NCBI GenBank assembly: GCA_021405325.1
Contig: QWII01000157.1
Span: 1-24,827, forward strand
Reading direction: 5' to 3'
DNA from: Caldilinea sp. CFX5
GTDB lineage: Bacteria; Chloroflexota; Anaerolineae; Caldilineales; Caldilineaceae
DNA: 24,827 bases
The notes beneath the pieces are model-generated. The model worked only from the letters and a program-made list of their open reading frames with translations. It ran no database searches and was not told where the DNA came from. This document shows positions 8,115 to 16,833 of the stretch, in pieces; positions within the stretch are counted from its first letter, which is position 1; each line of letters begins with the position of its first letter. The position numbers and the translations under genes were made by a program.

Positions 8115-11100
8115 CTACGGGTTGGCTGGCGGCGCTGGCGGTGTCGGCATGGGGGGCGGCCAATCGGTGGAACTGCCGGTTGGGGTCGGCGTCACCATGA
8201 ATTGACCGGAATCCGGCGTGCCAGTCGGTACAGGGGTTTCTGTCCCAACGTCGTCATAGATATAGACCGGACTGGTAACACTGCTGTTGCCGGAACCGGT
8301 GTAATCAACATTCGGTTCATCACCTGCGTCCGGGATGAGATAAAGACAGCTTTGATCACTCGGACGGGCTAGCAACCAGGGATGGGTGGCAAAAGTGGTT
8401 TGCCACTTGGTTTCACCGGGCGCCAGGATCCCGTAACTGGTGCGTTGGCCGGTAGCGCCAATCGACAGCAATTCTACCGACTCGTTACTGTCATTCTGCA
8501 CCCGCAAGGTAATCGGCATCCGGCTGCGCGCCGGGCGCACCAGCGGCTCGACCTCACAACGGGTGGCGCCGGCCATGACAAAGGAGAGATTCATCTTACC
8601 GCCGGCAATCCCAATGGCGTTGTCGTCGGTGTACCCAGTGATGGTCAGCGTGTAGATGCCGGTGCTTAACGCAAGATAGTTGCCGGCCCAACTGCTGGGT
8701 GCCGACTTAGCAATGGAACTATCTTCGGCGCGATACATACTGTCATGCGTAGCGCGATCAATCAGCAGATAGGGCGCTTCATTTTGCACCTGGGTGATCA
8801 CCGCACTGCCGGCCAGGGCAAATTGCACACTTTCCACTTCCCCTACCAGATCAGCACGGATATTGAGATTGGCGCCGCCCAGCGCATCCAGGTTAACCAC
8901 TGCACCGTCATAGAGCGGCTGCACATCGGCGCCGGTAGTATCGTTGACCAGGGTCAAACCGCTAATGGCTGAAAGACAACTGCTACTGCCGCTGGGTTGC
9001 GCTGTCCCGTTGTTATTCCAACTGACGGTGTTCCAACTGACGGTGTTCCAACTAACCGTGTTCCAACTAACGGTATTCCAACTGACCGTATTCCAACTCA
9101 CACTATTCCAACTGATGCTGTCCCAGAGCGTTGCATCACTGATGCCATCCCACAACAGTTGGCTGGCGGTTAGCCCGGTGTTAGCGCTGGCCGTCGTGGT
9201 TCCTTGCACTGCGCCGGCGAGATCCAGATAACCGGCGCCAGCCGCACAGCTTTCCGGCCCTTGGAAGGGCCGAGCAGTCGCCAATAAACGGTATTTCACC
9301 TGGTCCGGCGTCAACGCCGGTTCATCCTCCAACAGCACGGCAACGGCGCCCGCCGCCACGGCGGCTGCCATCGAGGTGCCGGACATTTGGAAATAGAGGC
9401 TGTTGTTGGGGGCGATCACCTTCTGCTTCGGAAAAGCGGCCAGGAGATTGCTGTCATCACTGGCCAGCAAACTCACAATGTTGGCCCCTGGCGCCAACAG
9501 ATCCGGTTTCAAAAAGCCGTCGGCGGTCATCCCATAAGCAGAAAAGGTAGAGAGTGTATCGTCATTGATGGCGACGGTCCCTTTGTCATCAGCCGAGCCG
9601 ATGGTAATCACAAAAGGGTCGTTGGCTGGCGGGTAAAGCTGCTGTTTCCCACCATTACCCGCGGAGACAACGGCCACGACGTTGTTAAACCAGAGTACTT
9701 CCAGCGCCGCATTGAGTGCGCTGTGATGGTACGATTCGGGGACGCGGCTATTCAGCGACAAGTTGACCACACGGATGTTATAGGTGTGGCGATGGTCATA
9801 GATCCACTGCAACCCGCGGATCACATCCGAGGTGTTGCCATGCCCGTGGTCATTCATTACGCGCACATCGATCAGTTGCGCTTCCGGCGCCACACCCAAG
9901 TAGACGCCATTGGATGCTTGCCCTGACCCAGCCACGGCGCCGGCAATGTGGGTGCCGTGACCATAATAATCGTCGGGCAGCACAGCGCCGTTGACAAAAT
10001 TGACACGGGTGATCACCCGGCTGGCGCCCAGGTAATCGTTCAGATCAGGGTTGACGGCAATCCCGCTATCGACCACGGCTACGGTTACGCCCTGACCGCG
10101 CAGATAAGGTTCTCTGTTCCAAAGCTGGTCAGCACCGATAGCTTTGACAAAGGTGCTGGCGACTTTGGTTAGATCGATGCAATGCCAGGTGCATTCGTCG
10201 TTGCTCGCGCGCCCCTGGTCGGCTAAGCGTTCGGCTTTATTGCGTAATGCCAGACCTTGGCGACTGCTCTCAGTTTCGTTGGCAATCAGCGGCAGATAGA
10301 GCGCTTTGGCTGCCTGCAATGATTGGCCGGGCAAGGGCGTGGCTTCAACGGCGACATAATCCAGGTAGAATTTCGCCGCTGCGCTCAGCGCAGGCGCGGT
10401 AATAAAGCGAATCATGGTTGTGGCAGAACGATAGGCGGATAGATCATAGGCGGCCGTTTGAATGGCGGCGTCGGTGACAGTACCGCTCAAGCGCGCAATT
10501 TCCTGCCAGCGCTGGCCGCCATCGTTAGAGAGTTCAACACGGACAAAATCGGTCGCGCCAAACTCTTTACGGCGGTAGCTGATGGTGAGTTGTGCGTCAG
10601 CCGCAGCACTTAAATTCAGTTGACGGGCAATGCCTTTTTCGGCGCCTTGCAGCCGCAACCCTTGGAGCGCGCCGCCCCAAAAGGGCGTCACTGCCACATC
10701 GCCCAGCACCGGGCCATCGGCTTCACCGCTCTCTTGCCAGGGACCAACCCAGGCATAACCACCATTACTGCCATTGTAGGCGACAGTGGTAAAGTCATCA
10801 GCCGCCGCCAAGGTGGCCTCATTCATGGTGGTGACCGGCGCATCCAGTGCCACATAACGCACGTTAGGTGAAGCGGCAAGGGCGGTGAGGGCATGGGCAG
10901 GCAGGTGGGCGGCAAAGCTGTTGATTAAGGGAAAGTGCCCCGTTACCTGGCCGCCGACGGTATTGAGCAATGCCGCTTCATCAAACGCCAGACCTTGCTT
11001 CTGTACGATAACAGCGACAACTTCGTCGGGGTCGGTCACCGCTACGTTGGCGAGAAATGGCTGTAGCTTGTCCGTAACATTCTGCTTCTCGGTGAGTAGC

Positions 11101-11180
11101 GGCAATGCAAGGTGGGAGAGAACGATGGATCCCAAGAATACGAGTAAAAGCTGTAAGCTGATAGTATGTTTTCTTATCAT
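8115..11180 (-). CDS. Secreted subtilisin-like serine protease (peptidase S8) with SWNTV repeats, copy 1
   Basis: A 1021-residue protein. The ATG at 11180 has AGG at about 8 nt. A hydrophobic signal (LQLLLVFLGSIVLSHLALPLL) is followed by an inhibitor_I9-like prosegment with VAVTDPDEVVAVIVQK, then a 150-residue insert that looks like a jelly-roll/MAM-like binding module (YRRKEFGATDFVRVELSNDG, FYLDYVAVEA). The S8 domain spans about 360-640 with the complete triad: D371 (VAVVDSG), H408 (GHGTHIAG) and S603 (SGTSMAAA). Then come seven SWN-type pentapeptides (about 688-722), a Cys-containing beta-rich region and a Pro/Thr-rich tail (TPTPTGSSTDWPPPMPTPP). It is the paralogue of the protease immediately upstream, lacks its lectin-like tail, and ends just before a terminator. 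It presumably degrades extracellular protein; the substrate is unknown. Confidence 0.93.
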   Translation of the reverse strand: MIRKHTISLQLLLVFLGSIVLSHLALPLLTEKQNVTDKLQPFLANVAVTDPDEVVAVIVQKQGLAFDEAALLNTVGGQVTGHFPLINSFAAHLPAHALTALAASPNVRYVALDAPVTTMNEATLAAADDFTTVAYNGSNGGYAWVGPWQESGEADGPVLGDVAVTPFWGGALQGLRLQGAEKGIARQLNLSAAADAQLTISYRRKEFGATDFVRVELSNDGGQRWQEIARLSGTVTDAAIQTAAYDLSAYRSATTMIRFITAPALSAAAKFYLDYVAVEATPLPGQSLQAAKALYLPLIANETESSRQGLALRNKAERLADQGRASNDECTWHCIDLTKVASTFVKAIGADQLWNREPYLRGQGVTVAVVDSGIAVNPDLNDYLGASRVITRVNFVNGAVLPDDYYGHGTHIAGAVAGSGQASNGVYLGVAPEAQLIDVRVMNDHGHGNTSDVIRGLQWIYDHRHTYNIRVVNLSLNSRVPESYHHSALNAALEVLWFNNVVAVVSAGNGGKQQLYPPANDPFVITIGSADDKGTVAINDDTLSTFSAYGMTADGFLKPDLLAPGANIVSLLASDDSNLLAAFPKQKVIAPNNSLYFQMSGTSMAAAVAAGAVAVLLEDEPALTPDQVKYRLLATARPFQGPESCAAGAGYLDLAGAVQGTTTASANTGLTASQLLWDGISDATLWDSISWNSVSWNTVSWNTVSWNTVSWNTVSWNTVSWNNNGTAQPSGSSSCLSAISGLTLVNDTTGADVQPLYDGAVVNLDALGGANLNIRADLVGEVESVQFALAGSAVITQVQNEAPYLLIDRATHDSMYRAEDSSIAKSAPSSWAGNYLALSTGIYTLTITGYTDDNAIGIAGGKMNLSFVMAGATRCEVEPLVRPARSRMPITLRVQNDSNESVELLSIGATGQRTSYGILAPGETKWQTTFATHPWLLARPSDQSCLYLIPDAGDEPNVDYTGSGNSSVTSPVYIYDDVGTETPVPTGTPDSGQFMVTPTPTGSSTDWPPPMPTPPAPPANP
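9015..9119 (-). repeat. Seven 15-bp coding repeats (SWNTV unit), protease copy 1
   Basis: Seven back-to-back 15-bp units on the + strand (consensus attccaactgacggt) encode SWN-x-V pentapeptides on the minus strand. The units differ mostly at synonymous positions (gac/aac/cac, ggt/cgt), so the Trp-Asn pattern seems kept by selection on the protein and not by recent slippage alone. The repeat separates the catalytic domain from the C-terminal part. Confidence 0.9.
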
Positions 11181-11266
11181 ACAAATGACCTGCTTTTAGG
11201 ATAAGGATTTGGTTCGTTCGTTGTAATAGACATTGACCAGCATAACATTCCTTTCCCAGCAAAAAG

Positions 11267-11376
11267 CATTACAGAACGGTTACATGGCCGCCATGTAAGG
11301 AAAATCTGAAGAATGTCGTACACGCCGGGTATGACAAATGCCAGAGGAGTTAAGGATAAAGTAAAAGTCGTTTGAC
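11267..11376 (-). repeat. Upstream region shared with the second protease gene (copy 1)
   Basis: This stretch of the 336-bp gap upstream of protease copy 1 matches 14877-14986 upstream of copy 2. Both begin with CATTACAGAA, share TGTAAGGAAA and GAATGT, and end in TCGTTTGAC exactly 101 nt from the start. On the minus strand CTGTAATG is followed 22 nt later by TATGCT here, and 21 nt later by TATAAT at copy 2, so it may be part of a shared promoter. The rest of the gap holds the hairpin at 11415-11461 and nothing coding that I can support. Confidence 0.65.
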
Positions 11377-11414
11377 GCTGTTAGAGGCAACACCTTTGTC
11401 GAGTAGGGGAACAA

Positions 11415-11461
11415 GCCACAAGACGCAAAGGGATAGGATTGTCCTCTTTGCGTCTTGTGGC
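11415..11461. terminator. Long hairpin downstream of protease copy 2 (possible terminator)
   Basis: GCCACAAGACGCAAAG (11415-11430) pairs with CTTTGCGTCTTGTGGC (11446-11461) over 16 perfect base pairs, with a further AGGA/TCCT inner stem around a TTG loop. It lies 56 nt after the minus-strand stop at 11517. The T-tract is poor (TTGTTCCCC), so it may be a palindromic repeat element or an RNA-processing site instead of a classical terminator. Confidence 0.5.
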
Positions 11462-11516
11462 CCACAGGGAATTTCCGTGTGTGCAAGCTATAGGGGGGTT
11501 GATAATGTTCCGCTTG

Positions 11517-14500
11517 TTAGTTCGTCGGTTGAATCAACCATTGTTGGTAAGCAGCACTCTGATAGGGCGATTGGGTAATGTTATTCATCGTACCGCCATT
11601 CCAGACATTCAACGCTTGACCGCTATGGACTGCTGTTACCTTATAGGCGCCGCCGCCAACCGCTTCCAGGCGCCATCTTTGATTATTGGCCCCGGTGCAA
11701 CTGTTCTGTTGAACGTTGGCGCCATTGGCGGTGCTGGCGTTGGCCACTTCCATACATTTGCCGCTGTGGAGCGCTTTCATGGTGTAGACGCCATCGCTGA
11801 CGGGGGTAAGCGTCCAGATCTGGTGGTTGCCGCCATGACAATCATATTGTGAGATATTGGCCCCATTGGCAAAACTGCCATAGTCCACATCTGCACATTT
11901 ATTGCTATGAAGAGCTTTCAAGAAGTAGTTGCCATTGAAAACCCCGGCCGGGTTCGTCAACGGGTAGCTCACTTCCGGTTCATTACCAACGTTGGGTAGC
12001 AAATGCAGACAGGCATCCGTTGTATCGCGAGCAATGACCCAGGGATGGGTGTCGTAGGTCGTCTGTACTCTGGTCTGGCCGGGGGCAACAACGCCATAGC
12101 TGACCCGCACCCCATTGGCATTGATCGCAAAGAGTTCAAGTTGCTCTGTGCTGTTATTTTTCACCTGTAAAGAAACTGGCTTCAGGTTTTGCTTCGACCG
12201 GACAACTGATTCCACATTACACCGGTTGGCGCCGGCAACAGTAAATTGGATCTCCATCGTGCCGCCGGCCGCACCGCCGGCATTGGCAGCCGTGTACGCT
12301 TGCGCTTTCAGCGTATAGACGCCTGGCCCTAGTGTATAGCCAACATAATTCCCGCTGTTGTCACCGGCCATGGCATAGGGCGCACTGTTTTCGACTCTGG
12401 TGGTGGCGCTGCTGCCGGCCAGGGTAAAGCGCACGCTGCCCACCGTACCAACGACATCGGCGCGCACATTCAGGCTGGTGGTGCCAATGGCATCAAGGTT
12501 GACTACAGCACCGTCGTAGATGGGCTGAACATCCTGATCCGTATTCGCATTGACCAGGGTTAGCCCAGCGATGGCCGAGTTACAACTACCACTGCTCAGG
12601 CCACCGTCAATATCGCTGGTATTCCAACTGACCGTATTCCAACTGACGGTATTCCAGCTCACCGTATTCCAACTAACGGTATTCCAACTCACCGTATTCC
12701 AACTCACACTGTTCCAGTTTGTCGTGCCCCAGGTGATCGGTTCGGAGCCACTCCATAATTGTTGGCTGGCGGCAATGCCGGTATTGGCGCTTTGGGTTGT
12801 CGTGCCGGCGACCGCTGCGGCGATGTCGAGATAACCAGCGCCGGCCGCACACGATTCCACGCCTGTAAAGGGTTGGGCCGTTGCGCGCAGACGATATTTT
12901 ACCTGGTCCGGCGTCAGCGAGGGGCTGGCTTCCAGCAATACGGCAACAGCGCCGGCCACTACGGCTGAGGCCATGGAGGTGCCGGACATTTTGAAGTAAC
13001 GGCTGTTGTTGGGCGCTAATACAGCATTGCTTGGGTTAGCGAGCAGCAGATTGCTGTCATCACTGGCTAAAATGCTGATAATATTGGAGCCGGGCGCCAC
13101 TAAATCCGGTTTCAAGAAGCCATCAGCGGTCATCCCGTAGGCGGAAAAGGGTGAAAGGGTATCATCCGTCGTCGCGACTGTCCCTTTATCATCAACCGAA
13201 CCGACGGTGATGATAAAAGGATCGTTGGCGGGCGGGTAGAGGCGCTGTTTGCCGCCATTCCCGGCCGAGACAACCACCACAATGTTATTGAACCAAAGCA
13301 CTTCCAGCGCAGCATTGAGCGCACTTTTGTGGTACGATTCGGGGATGCGGCTGTTGAGGGATAGATTTACCACTCTGATGTTATAGGCAGTACGATTGGT
13401 ATAGATCCATTGCAATCCGGCAATCACACTAGAAACATTGCCGTGGCCGCGATCATTCATCACCCGGACATCCACCAATTTGGCTTCCGGCGCTACGCCC
13501 ATATAGACCCGGCCTGAGTTTTCACCCAAACCGGCGATTGTGCCGGCAATATGAGTGCCGTGGCCATAGTAATCATCGGGTGTATTGCTGTTGGGGACAA
13601 AATTGACCCGCTGCAACAGGCGGCTGCTGCCGGCGTAATCGTTCAGGTCAGGATGGTTCACAATGCCACTATCGACGACCGCCACGGTTACGCCAAACCC
13701 ACGCAAGTAGGGAGTGACATTCCACAACTGATCAGTGCGAATGGCTTTGACAAAGGTGCTGTTCAGCTTGGTCAGATCGATACATTGATAGGTGCAAAGG
13801 GTGCGACCGCCGTCACTTGTTCGCGCAATTAGTTCCGCTTTTGACAAACTGGCTTCTACCGTTTCCGCAGCGGGGGCGTGATCCTCTCCCTGTGTCACCA
13901 GCGGCAAATAAAGCTGGTTGTTGGTCGGCGGAACGTTCGTTGCCGGGAGCAGATCGACGTTGATGGTGTCAAGATAGAAGCGTGCCAGGTCGCCAAAGTA
14001 GGGTGAAGTGGTCAAGCGAATGACAGTGTGCGCTGAACGATAGGCGGCAATATCATAGCTCACATATTGAATTTCAGCATCGGTCACGGGGCCGGCCAGA
14101 CGCCCAACCTCTTGCCAAGTTTCACCGCCATCGCTGGAGAGTTCAATCAGGACAAAATCCTGCTCACTCACAAACCCTTTCCGACGATAGGCCAGGTGCA
14201 AAGTGGGGCTGGGGCTGTTCGCCAGATCGATTGGCCGCAATGCCCCCTTAGCGCCACCTTGGAGCCGCAAGCCTTGTAAGGCGCCGCCCCAGAAAGGCGT
14301 TACCGCCACATCACCCAGCGCCGCACCATCGCTCTCGCCAATCTCCTGCCAGTCGCCGGCCCAGGCAAAGGCGCCGGTGCTCCCGTTGTAAGTGACATCG
14401 ACAAAGTCATCAGCGGCGGCGAGGCCGGTACTATTCGATGTCAGCACGGGGGCATCCAGTGCGATCCATTTAATCGCGGGGTTGGCGGCCAACTCGACTA

Positions 14501-14789
14501 CGGCGTGCGCCGCAAGGCGCGCCGCAAAAGCGTTAATGATGGGGAAGCGTTGGGTCACCTGACCACCAACGGCAGCAACGCGATCCTCGACAGCACTATT
14601 TTGTGCCGCTTTCTGCACAATCACTGCCACCATTTCGTTGGGGTCGGTTGCTGCCAACGTAGTCAAATATGGCTGCACATTACTTGGCGCGCCCGCCACT
14701 TGCGCCAACACAGGGGTAACCGGTGGCGGCAATAGTAGCGAGAAGAACAAAAGGAAGATAAAAATACGATGAAAACGCTTTCCGTTCAT
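11517..14789 (-). CDS. Secreted subtilisin-like serine protease (peptidase S8) with SWNTV repeats and ricin-type lectin tail, copy 2
   Basis: A 1090-residue protein. The ATG at 14789 has GGAG 9 nt upstream. Signal peptide IFIFLLFFSLLLPPPVTPVLA, prosegment (TDPNEMVAVIVQK), a 150-residue jelly-roll-like insert (YRRKGFVSEQDFVLIELSSDG), then the S8 domain with D373 (VAVVDSG), H410 (GHGTHIAG) and S605 (SGTSMASA). Seven WN-type repeats follow. Unlike the downstream paralogue, it ends in a roughly 130-residue beta-trefoil with ricin/CBM13 signatures: KALHSNKCADVD, KALHSGKCMEVA and the Q-x-W motifs of NHQIWTL, NNQRWRLE and YQQWLIQ, one per trefoil subdomain. This tail probably binds carbohydrate on cell walls or glycoproteins and targets the protease. 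The two genes share domain order throughout the rest, so this is a tandem duplication followed by gain or loss of the lectin module. Confidence 0.94.
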   Translation of the reverse strand: MNGKRFHRIFIFLLFFSLLLPPPVTPVLAQVAGAPSNVQPYLTTLAATDPNEMVAVIVQKAAQNSAVEDRVAAVGGQVTQRFPIINAFAARLAAHAVVELAANPAIKWIALDAPVLTSNSTGLAAADDFVDVTYNGSTGAFAWAGDWQEIGESDGAALGDVAVTPFWGGALQGLRLQGGAKGALRPIDLANSPSPTLHLAYRRKGFVSEQDFVLIELSSDGGETWQEVGRLAGPVTDAEIQYVSYDIAAYRSAHTVIRLTTSPYFGDLARFYLDTINVDLLPATNVPPTNNQLYLPLVTQGEDHAPAAETVEASLSKAELIARTSDGGRTLCTYQCIDLTKLNSTFVKAIRTDQLWNVTPYLRGFGVTVAVVDSGIVNHPDLNDYAGSSRLLQRVNFVPNSNTPDDYYGHGTHIAGTIAGLGENSGRVYMGVAPEAKLVDVRVMNDRGHGNVSSVIAGLQWIYTNRTAYNIRVVNLSLNSRIPESYHKSALNAALEVLWFNNIVVVVSAGNGGKQRLYPPANDPFIITVGSVDDKGTVATTDDTLSPFSAYGMTADGFLKPDLVAPGSNIISILASDDSNLLLANPSNAVLAPNNSRYFKMSGTSMASAVVAGAVAVLLEASPSLTPDQVKYRLRATAQPFTGVESCAAGAGYLDIAAAVAGTTTQSANTGIAASQQLWSGSEPITWGTTNWNSVSWNTVSWNTVSWNTVSWNTVSWNTVSWNTSDIDGGLSSGSCNSAIAGLTLVNANTDQDVQPIYDGAVVNLDAIGTTSLNVRADVVGTVGSVRFTLAGSSATTRVENSAPYAMAGDNSGNYVGYTLGPGVYTLKAQAYTAANAGGAAGGTMEIQFTVAGANRCNVESVVRSKQNLKPVSLQVKNNSTEQLELFAINANGVRVSYGVVAPGQTRVQTTYDTHPWVIARDTTDACLHLLPNVGNEPEVSYPLTNPAGVFNGNYFLKALHSNKCADVDYGSFANGANISQYDCHGGNHQIWTLTPVSDGVYTMKALHSGKCMEVANASTANGANVQQNSCTGANNQRWRLEAVGGGAYKVTAVHSGQALNVWNGGTMNNITQSPYQSAAYQQWLIQPTN
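12621..12725 (-). repeat. Seven 15-bp coding repeats (SWNTV unit), protease copy 2
   Basis: Seven 15-bp units (attccaactgaccgt and variants), in the same position relative to the S8 domain as in copy 1 and equal in number. The first and last units have drifted (NWNSV, and a final unit without the full motif). Synonymous differences between units and between the two genes suggest old repeats kept at the protein level. Confidence 0.9.
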
Positions 14790-14831
14790 GAATAATTACT
14801 CCTACAAACTAACGCAATTTTTTTTGTCCAT

Positions 14832-14855
14832 GCACAAAAATTGTGCTTGATTATA
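14832..14855 (-). promoter_or_regulatory. Promoter -10 and adjoining palindrome upstream of protease copy 2
   Basis: On the minus strand a consensus -10, TATAAT (14855-14850), lies about 60 nt before the ATG. No good TTGACA is found at 16-18 nt; CTGTAATG lies 21 nt upstream. The palindrome GCACAA-AAA-TTGTGC (14846-14832) covers the expected transcription start and could be an operator for an unknown regulator. Confidence 0.45.
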
Positions 14856-14876
14856 AGTCGTCGATTGCGTCTTTTT

Positions 14877-14986
14877 CATTACAGAATGCTAATAGGGATT
14901 ATTTGTAAGGAAAGATACGGGGAATGTTGTAACAACGAAGCACAGCAAATGGCGGAAAAGTAGAGGAAAAAGAAAGATCGTTTGAC
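14877..14986 (-). repeat. Upstream region shared with the first protease gene (copy 2)
   Basis: Counterpart of 11267-11376: it starts with CATTACAGAA, contains TGTAAGGAAA and GAATGT, and ends TCGTTTGAC at the same 101-nt distance. The duplication that made the two proteases thus included the 5' flank. The remainder of this 350-bp gap is filled by two hairpins, described separately. Confidence 0.65.
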
Positions 14987-15042
14987 TTTGTACAGTGTTC
15001 GACAACTTGCGTAGGAACACCGTACAAAGTCAAACGACCTTT
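14973..15042. terminator. Long stem-loop terminator of the ATP-grasp operon
   Basis: The arms 14973-15000 and 15015-15042 pair over 28 bp with two mismatches around a 14-nt loop (core TCGTTTGACTTTGTAC). Read on the minus strand, the stem is followed by a T-rich tract (TCTTTTTCCTC), which fits a terminator about 100 nt after the stop at 15140. Its left arm overlaps the end of the region shared by the two protease genes. Confidence 0.6.
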
Positions 15043-15086
15043 AGGTCGTAAGCATGAAAGTTAGCGGGAAGGCAATTGCAGCGCAC

Positions 15087-15119
15087 ACACCTGACAGGTT
15101 TCCAAAACCTGTCAGGTGT
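15087..15119. repeat. Perfect 15-bp palindromic hairpin (ACACCTGACAGGTTT)
   Basis: ACACCTGACAGGTTT (15087-15101) and its exact complement (15105-15119) flank a CCA loop, 21 bp after the stop of the ATP-grasp-like gene. There is no T-tract on either strand. It has the look of a small dispersed palindromic repeat; only one copy is present here. Confidence 0.7.
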
Positions 15120-15139
15120 ATACGAAGTGTCAATAGAAC

Positions 15140-16510
15140 CTAGAGTAACAGAAAGGCGGGGGCCGTAGAGCCGCCGCCGGCCGTGACATTGAGCAACGTC
15201 ACCGTGCTCAGGCGAGTCAAACAGCCGCCGACGCTATCACCGTGAAAGAGGAAAGGATCACAGTCTACCAGCCGTTGACTGATGTCAACCTTGCCCTGGT
15301 CATCGATGCGGGGGAAATCTTCGTAGGCAATCGTCGCCCGCACCTGGACAATGCTTGGCTCGTGTAGGGCGGTTTGTAGCGCGTTATCCCAAACCGCTTG
15401 CTCAGTCTCCCAGCCGATGAGGACGCCTTTGCCACCATATTCATCGTTGGGTTTCAACACCAATTGCTCTTTGTTAGCGCTGATCCACGGCACGAGATCC
15501 AGGGTCGCGCCCTTGGGGCCGATGGTTTTGCGTTCCTCGACCATGCGCGTCCAGGGAATATGTTGGCGGACGGCGTCTAGTTCTTCCGCCGTAAAAAGGT
15601 GCGCGTTGCGTTCATCGGAGACAAAGGCAAAGCTGGCCTTTTTGTGGAGCAGCTTGCAGTTGAAGGGGTTCGCCATACAGACGGCGCCGGCGCGCACGGC
15701 ATCAATAATCGGGTGATTCAGCCCATACTTTTGCACCAATTCACTCGCCAGCACTCGCTTGTAGACAAAATCGACCGGCTGACCGGCAGCATACATTTGA
15801 CCGTTGCGAAATTCCATCTCATCCGGGTCGCAGATGACGCTCTTGATGCCATATTGGGCAAAGTAGTCGGCAAAAAGTTTGAACTCGGTGGTGGTAGGAA
15901 CGCCACGGAAATCGACAATGGCAATATCGGGCAATTTGTCGTGGTTGCCCCGCCATTGGTAGTAGATGCTCAGAAGCGCTTCGACCGCATGAGGACGCAC
16001 TTCCAACGACTGCACCGGGTAGCGCTCCTGAAACCGTTGCATGAGCGGTAGTTCGAGAAAAAGTTCGGCCATGACATCGTTATAGGCCATGCCGGCAGGA
16101 CTTTCGCCGTTGAACTCGATAAAGTTGAGGGTGTAACCGCCGTCAAGGTGGCGGGTGAAAAAGCTGTCGAGCCGCGCCGTGGGAATGTTGGTGCTGTAGC
16201 CAGTGGGCAGGCTGATCAACGCTTCTTCGGCCTGATCCAGATAGAGTTGGATGCGCAGCTTGGGATCAGCCAGCAACGCCGCCGTCGCCTTGCGGAAGAC
16301 GCTCAGGGTAAGCGTGGTGCGTTCGGTCAGGTAACGATAACTTTCCGGCGTGTGAAACATTGGTCGCAACACGGTGCAGAGCGGTCGCTGGCCGAAGATC
16401 AAGTTGCGTTCGCGTAGACCGGGCAATAACACTTCCCAGCTTTGTTGGGCCAGCGTGCCGGTATTGCACAAGTCGTGGTAGTGATCGATGGCAGTGTGTA
16501 GGTTGGTCAT
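15140..16510 (-). CDS. ATP-grasp-like protein of unknown substrate
   Basis: A 456-residue soluble protein without signal or membrane segments. The strongest signature is [19 protein letters not shown] in the C-terminal third, the Lys and glycine-rich loop that hold ATP in ATP-grasp ligases. Before it come [38 protein letters not shown] and [20 protein letters not shown], the last resembling the KK/N pattern seen in glutathionylspermidine-synthetase-like and circularly permuted ATP-grasp proteins. It probably joins a carboxylate to an amine or thiol, but no substrate can be read from the sequence. Its ATG has only a weak GAG site and lies 23 bp after the antitoxin stop, so it is probably on the toxin-antitoxin transcript. 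Two hairpins lie downstream. Confidence 0.75.
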   Translation of the reverse strand: MTNLHTAIDHYHDLCNTGTLAQQSWEVLLPGLRERNLIFGQRPLCTVLRPMFHTPESYRYLTERTTLTLSVFRKATAALLADPKLRIQLYLDQAEEALISLPTGYSTNIPTARLDSFFTRHLDGGYTLNFIEFNGESPAGMAYNDVMAELFLELPLMQRFQERYPVQSLEVRPHAVEALLSIYYQWRGNHDKLPDIAIVDFRGVPTTTEFKLFADYFAQYGIKSVICDPDEMEFRNGQMYAAGQPVDFVYKRVLASELVQKYGLNHPIIDAVRAGAVCMANPFNCKLLHKKASFAFVSDERNAHLFTAEELDAVRQHIPWTRMVEERKTIGPKGATLDLVPWISANKEQLVLKPNDEYGGKGVLIGWETEQAVWDNALQTALHEPSIVQVRATIAYEDFPRIDDQGKVDISQRLVDCDPFLFHGDSVGGCLTRLSTVTLLNVTAGGGSTAPAFLLL

Positions 16511-16533
16511 AAATTTGATCTCAGGACAAGTCT

Positions 16534-16833
16534 TTAAACTTCGCTTTTAGTAACCTCTTCTGCGGGGGAAGCATAGCGCTCAGCTAATTTTTTTCTAAAT
16601 TCGACCAAGGATAAACCACCGGTAGTGCGTACTTGTTGGCGGGACTCCTCTAACAACTGAAGGAAGCGTGGATTATGGGCAAGCAGTAAACTATCAAGAT
16701 CATCATCTTCCTCGATTGCCACAATCATCGCCACCGGTTTCCCATTATCAGTTACAATCACAGGTGACTTTTTGCTATCATCAATATATGAACGAAACTG
16801 CTCTTTTACATCTGTTAATGGTGCAATTTTCAT
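16534..16833 (-). CDS. Phd/YefM-type antitoxin
   Basis: A 99-residue protein with the family's N-terminal DNA-binding fold: [20 protein letters not shown], then [20 protein letters not shown], the signature strand-turn-helix of Phd/YefM. The C-terminal half ([20 protein letters not shown]) would wrap the toxin. The start has GAGGA about 9 nt upstream. Its ATG overlaps the stop of the toxin frame (ATGA at 16833-16830), so the two are translationally coupled with the toxin first, the reverse of the usual phd-doc order. In the family this protein also represses its own operon. Since the toxin gene is frameshifted, it may now have no partner. Confidence 0.85.
   Translation of the reverse strand: MKIAPLTDVKEQFRSYIDDSKKSPVIVTDNGKPVAMIVAIEEDDDLDSLLLAHNPRFLQLLEESRQQVRTTGGLSLVEFRKKLAERYASPAEEVTKSEV

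Noticed and set aside
9015..9119. CRISPR or VNTR reading of the 15-bp units
   Set aside because: They are in-frame coding repeats with synonymous drift inside a protease gene.
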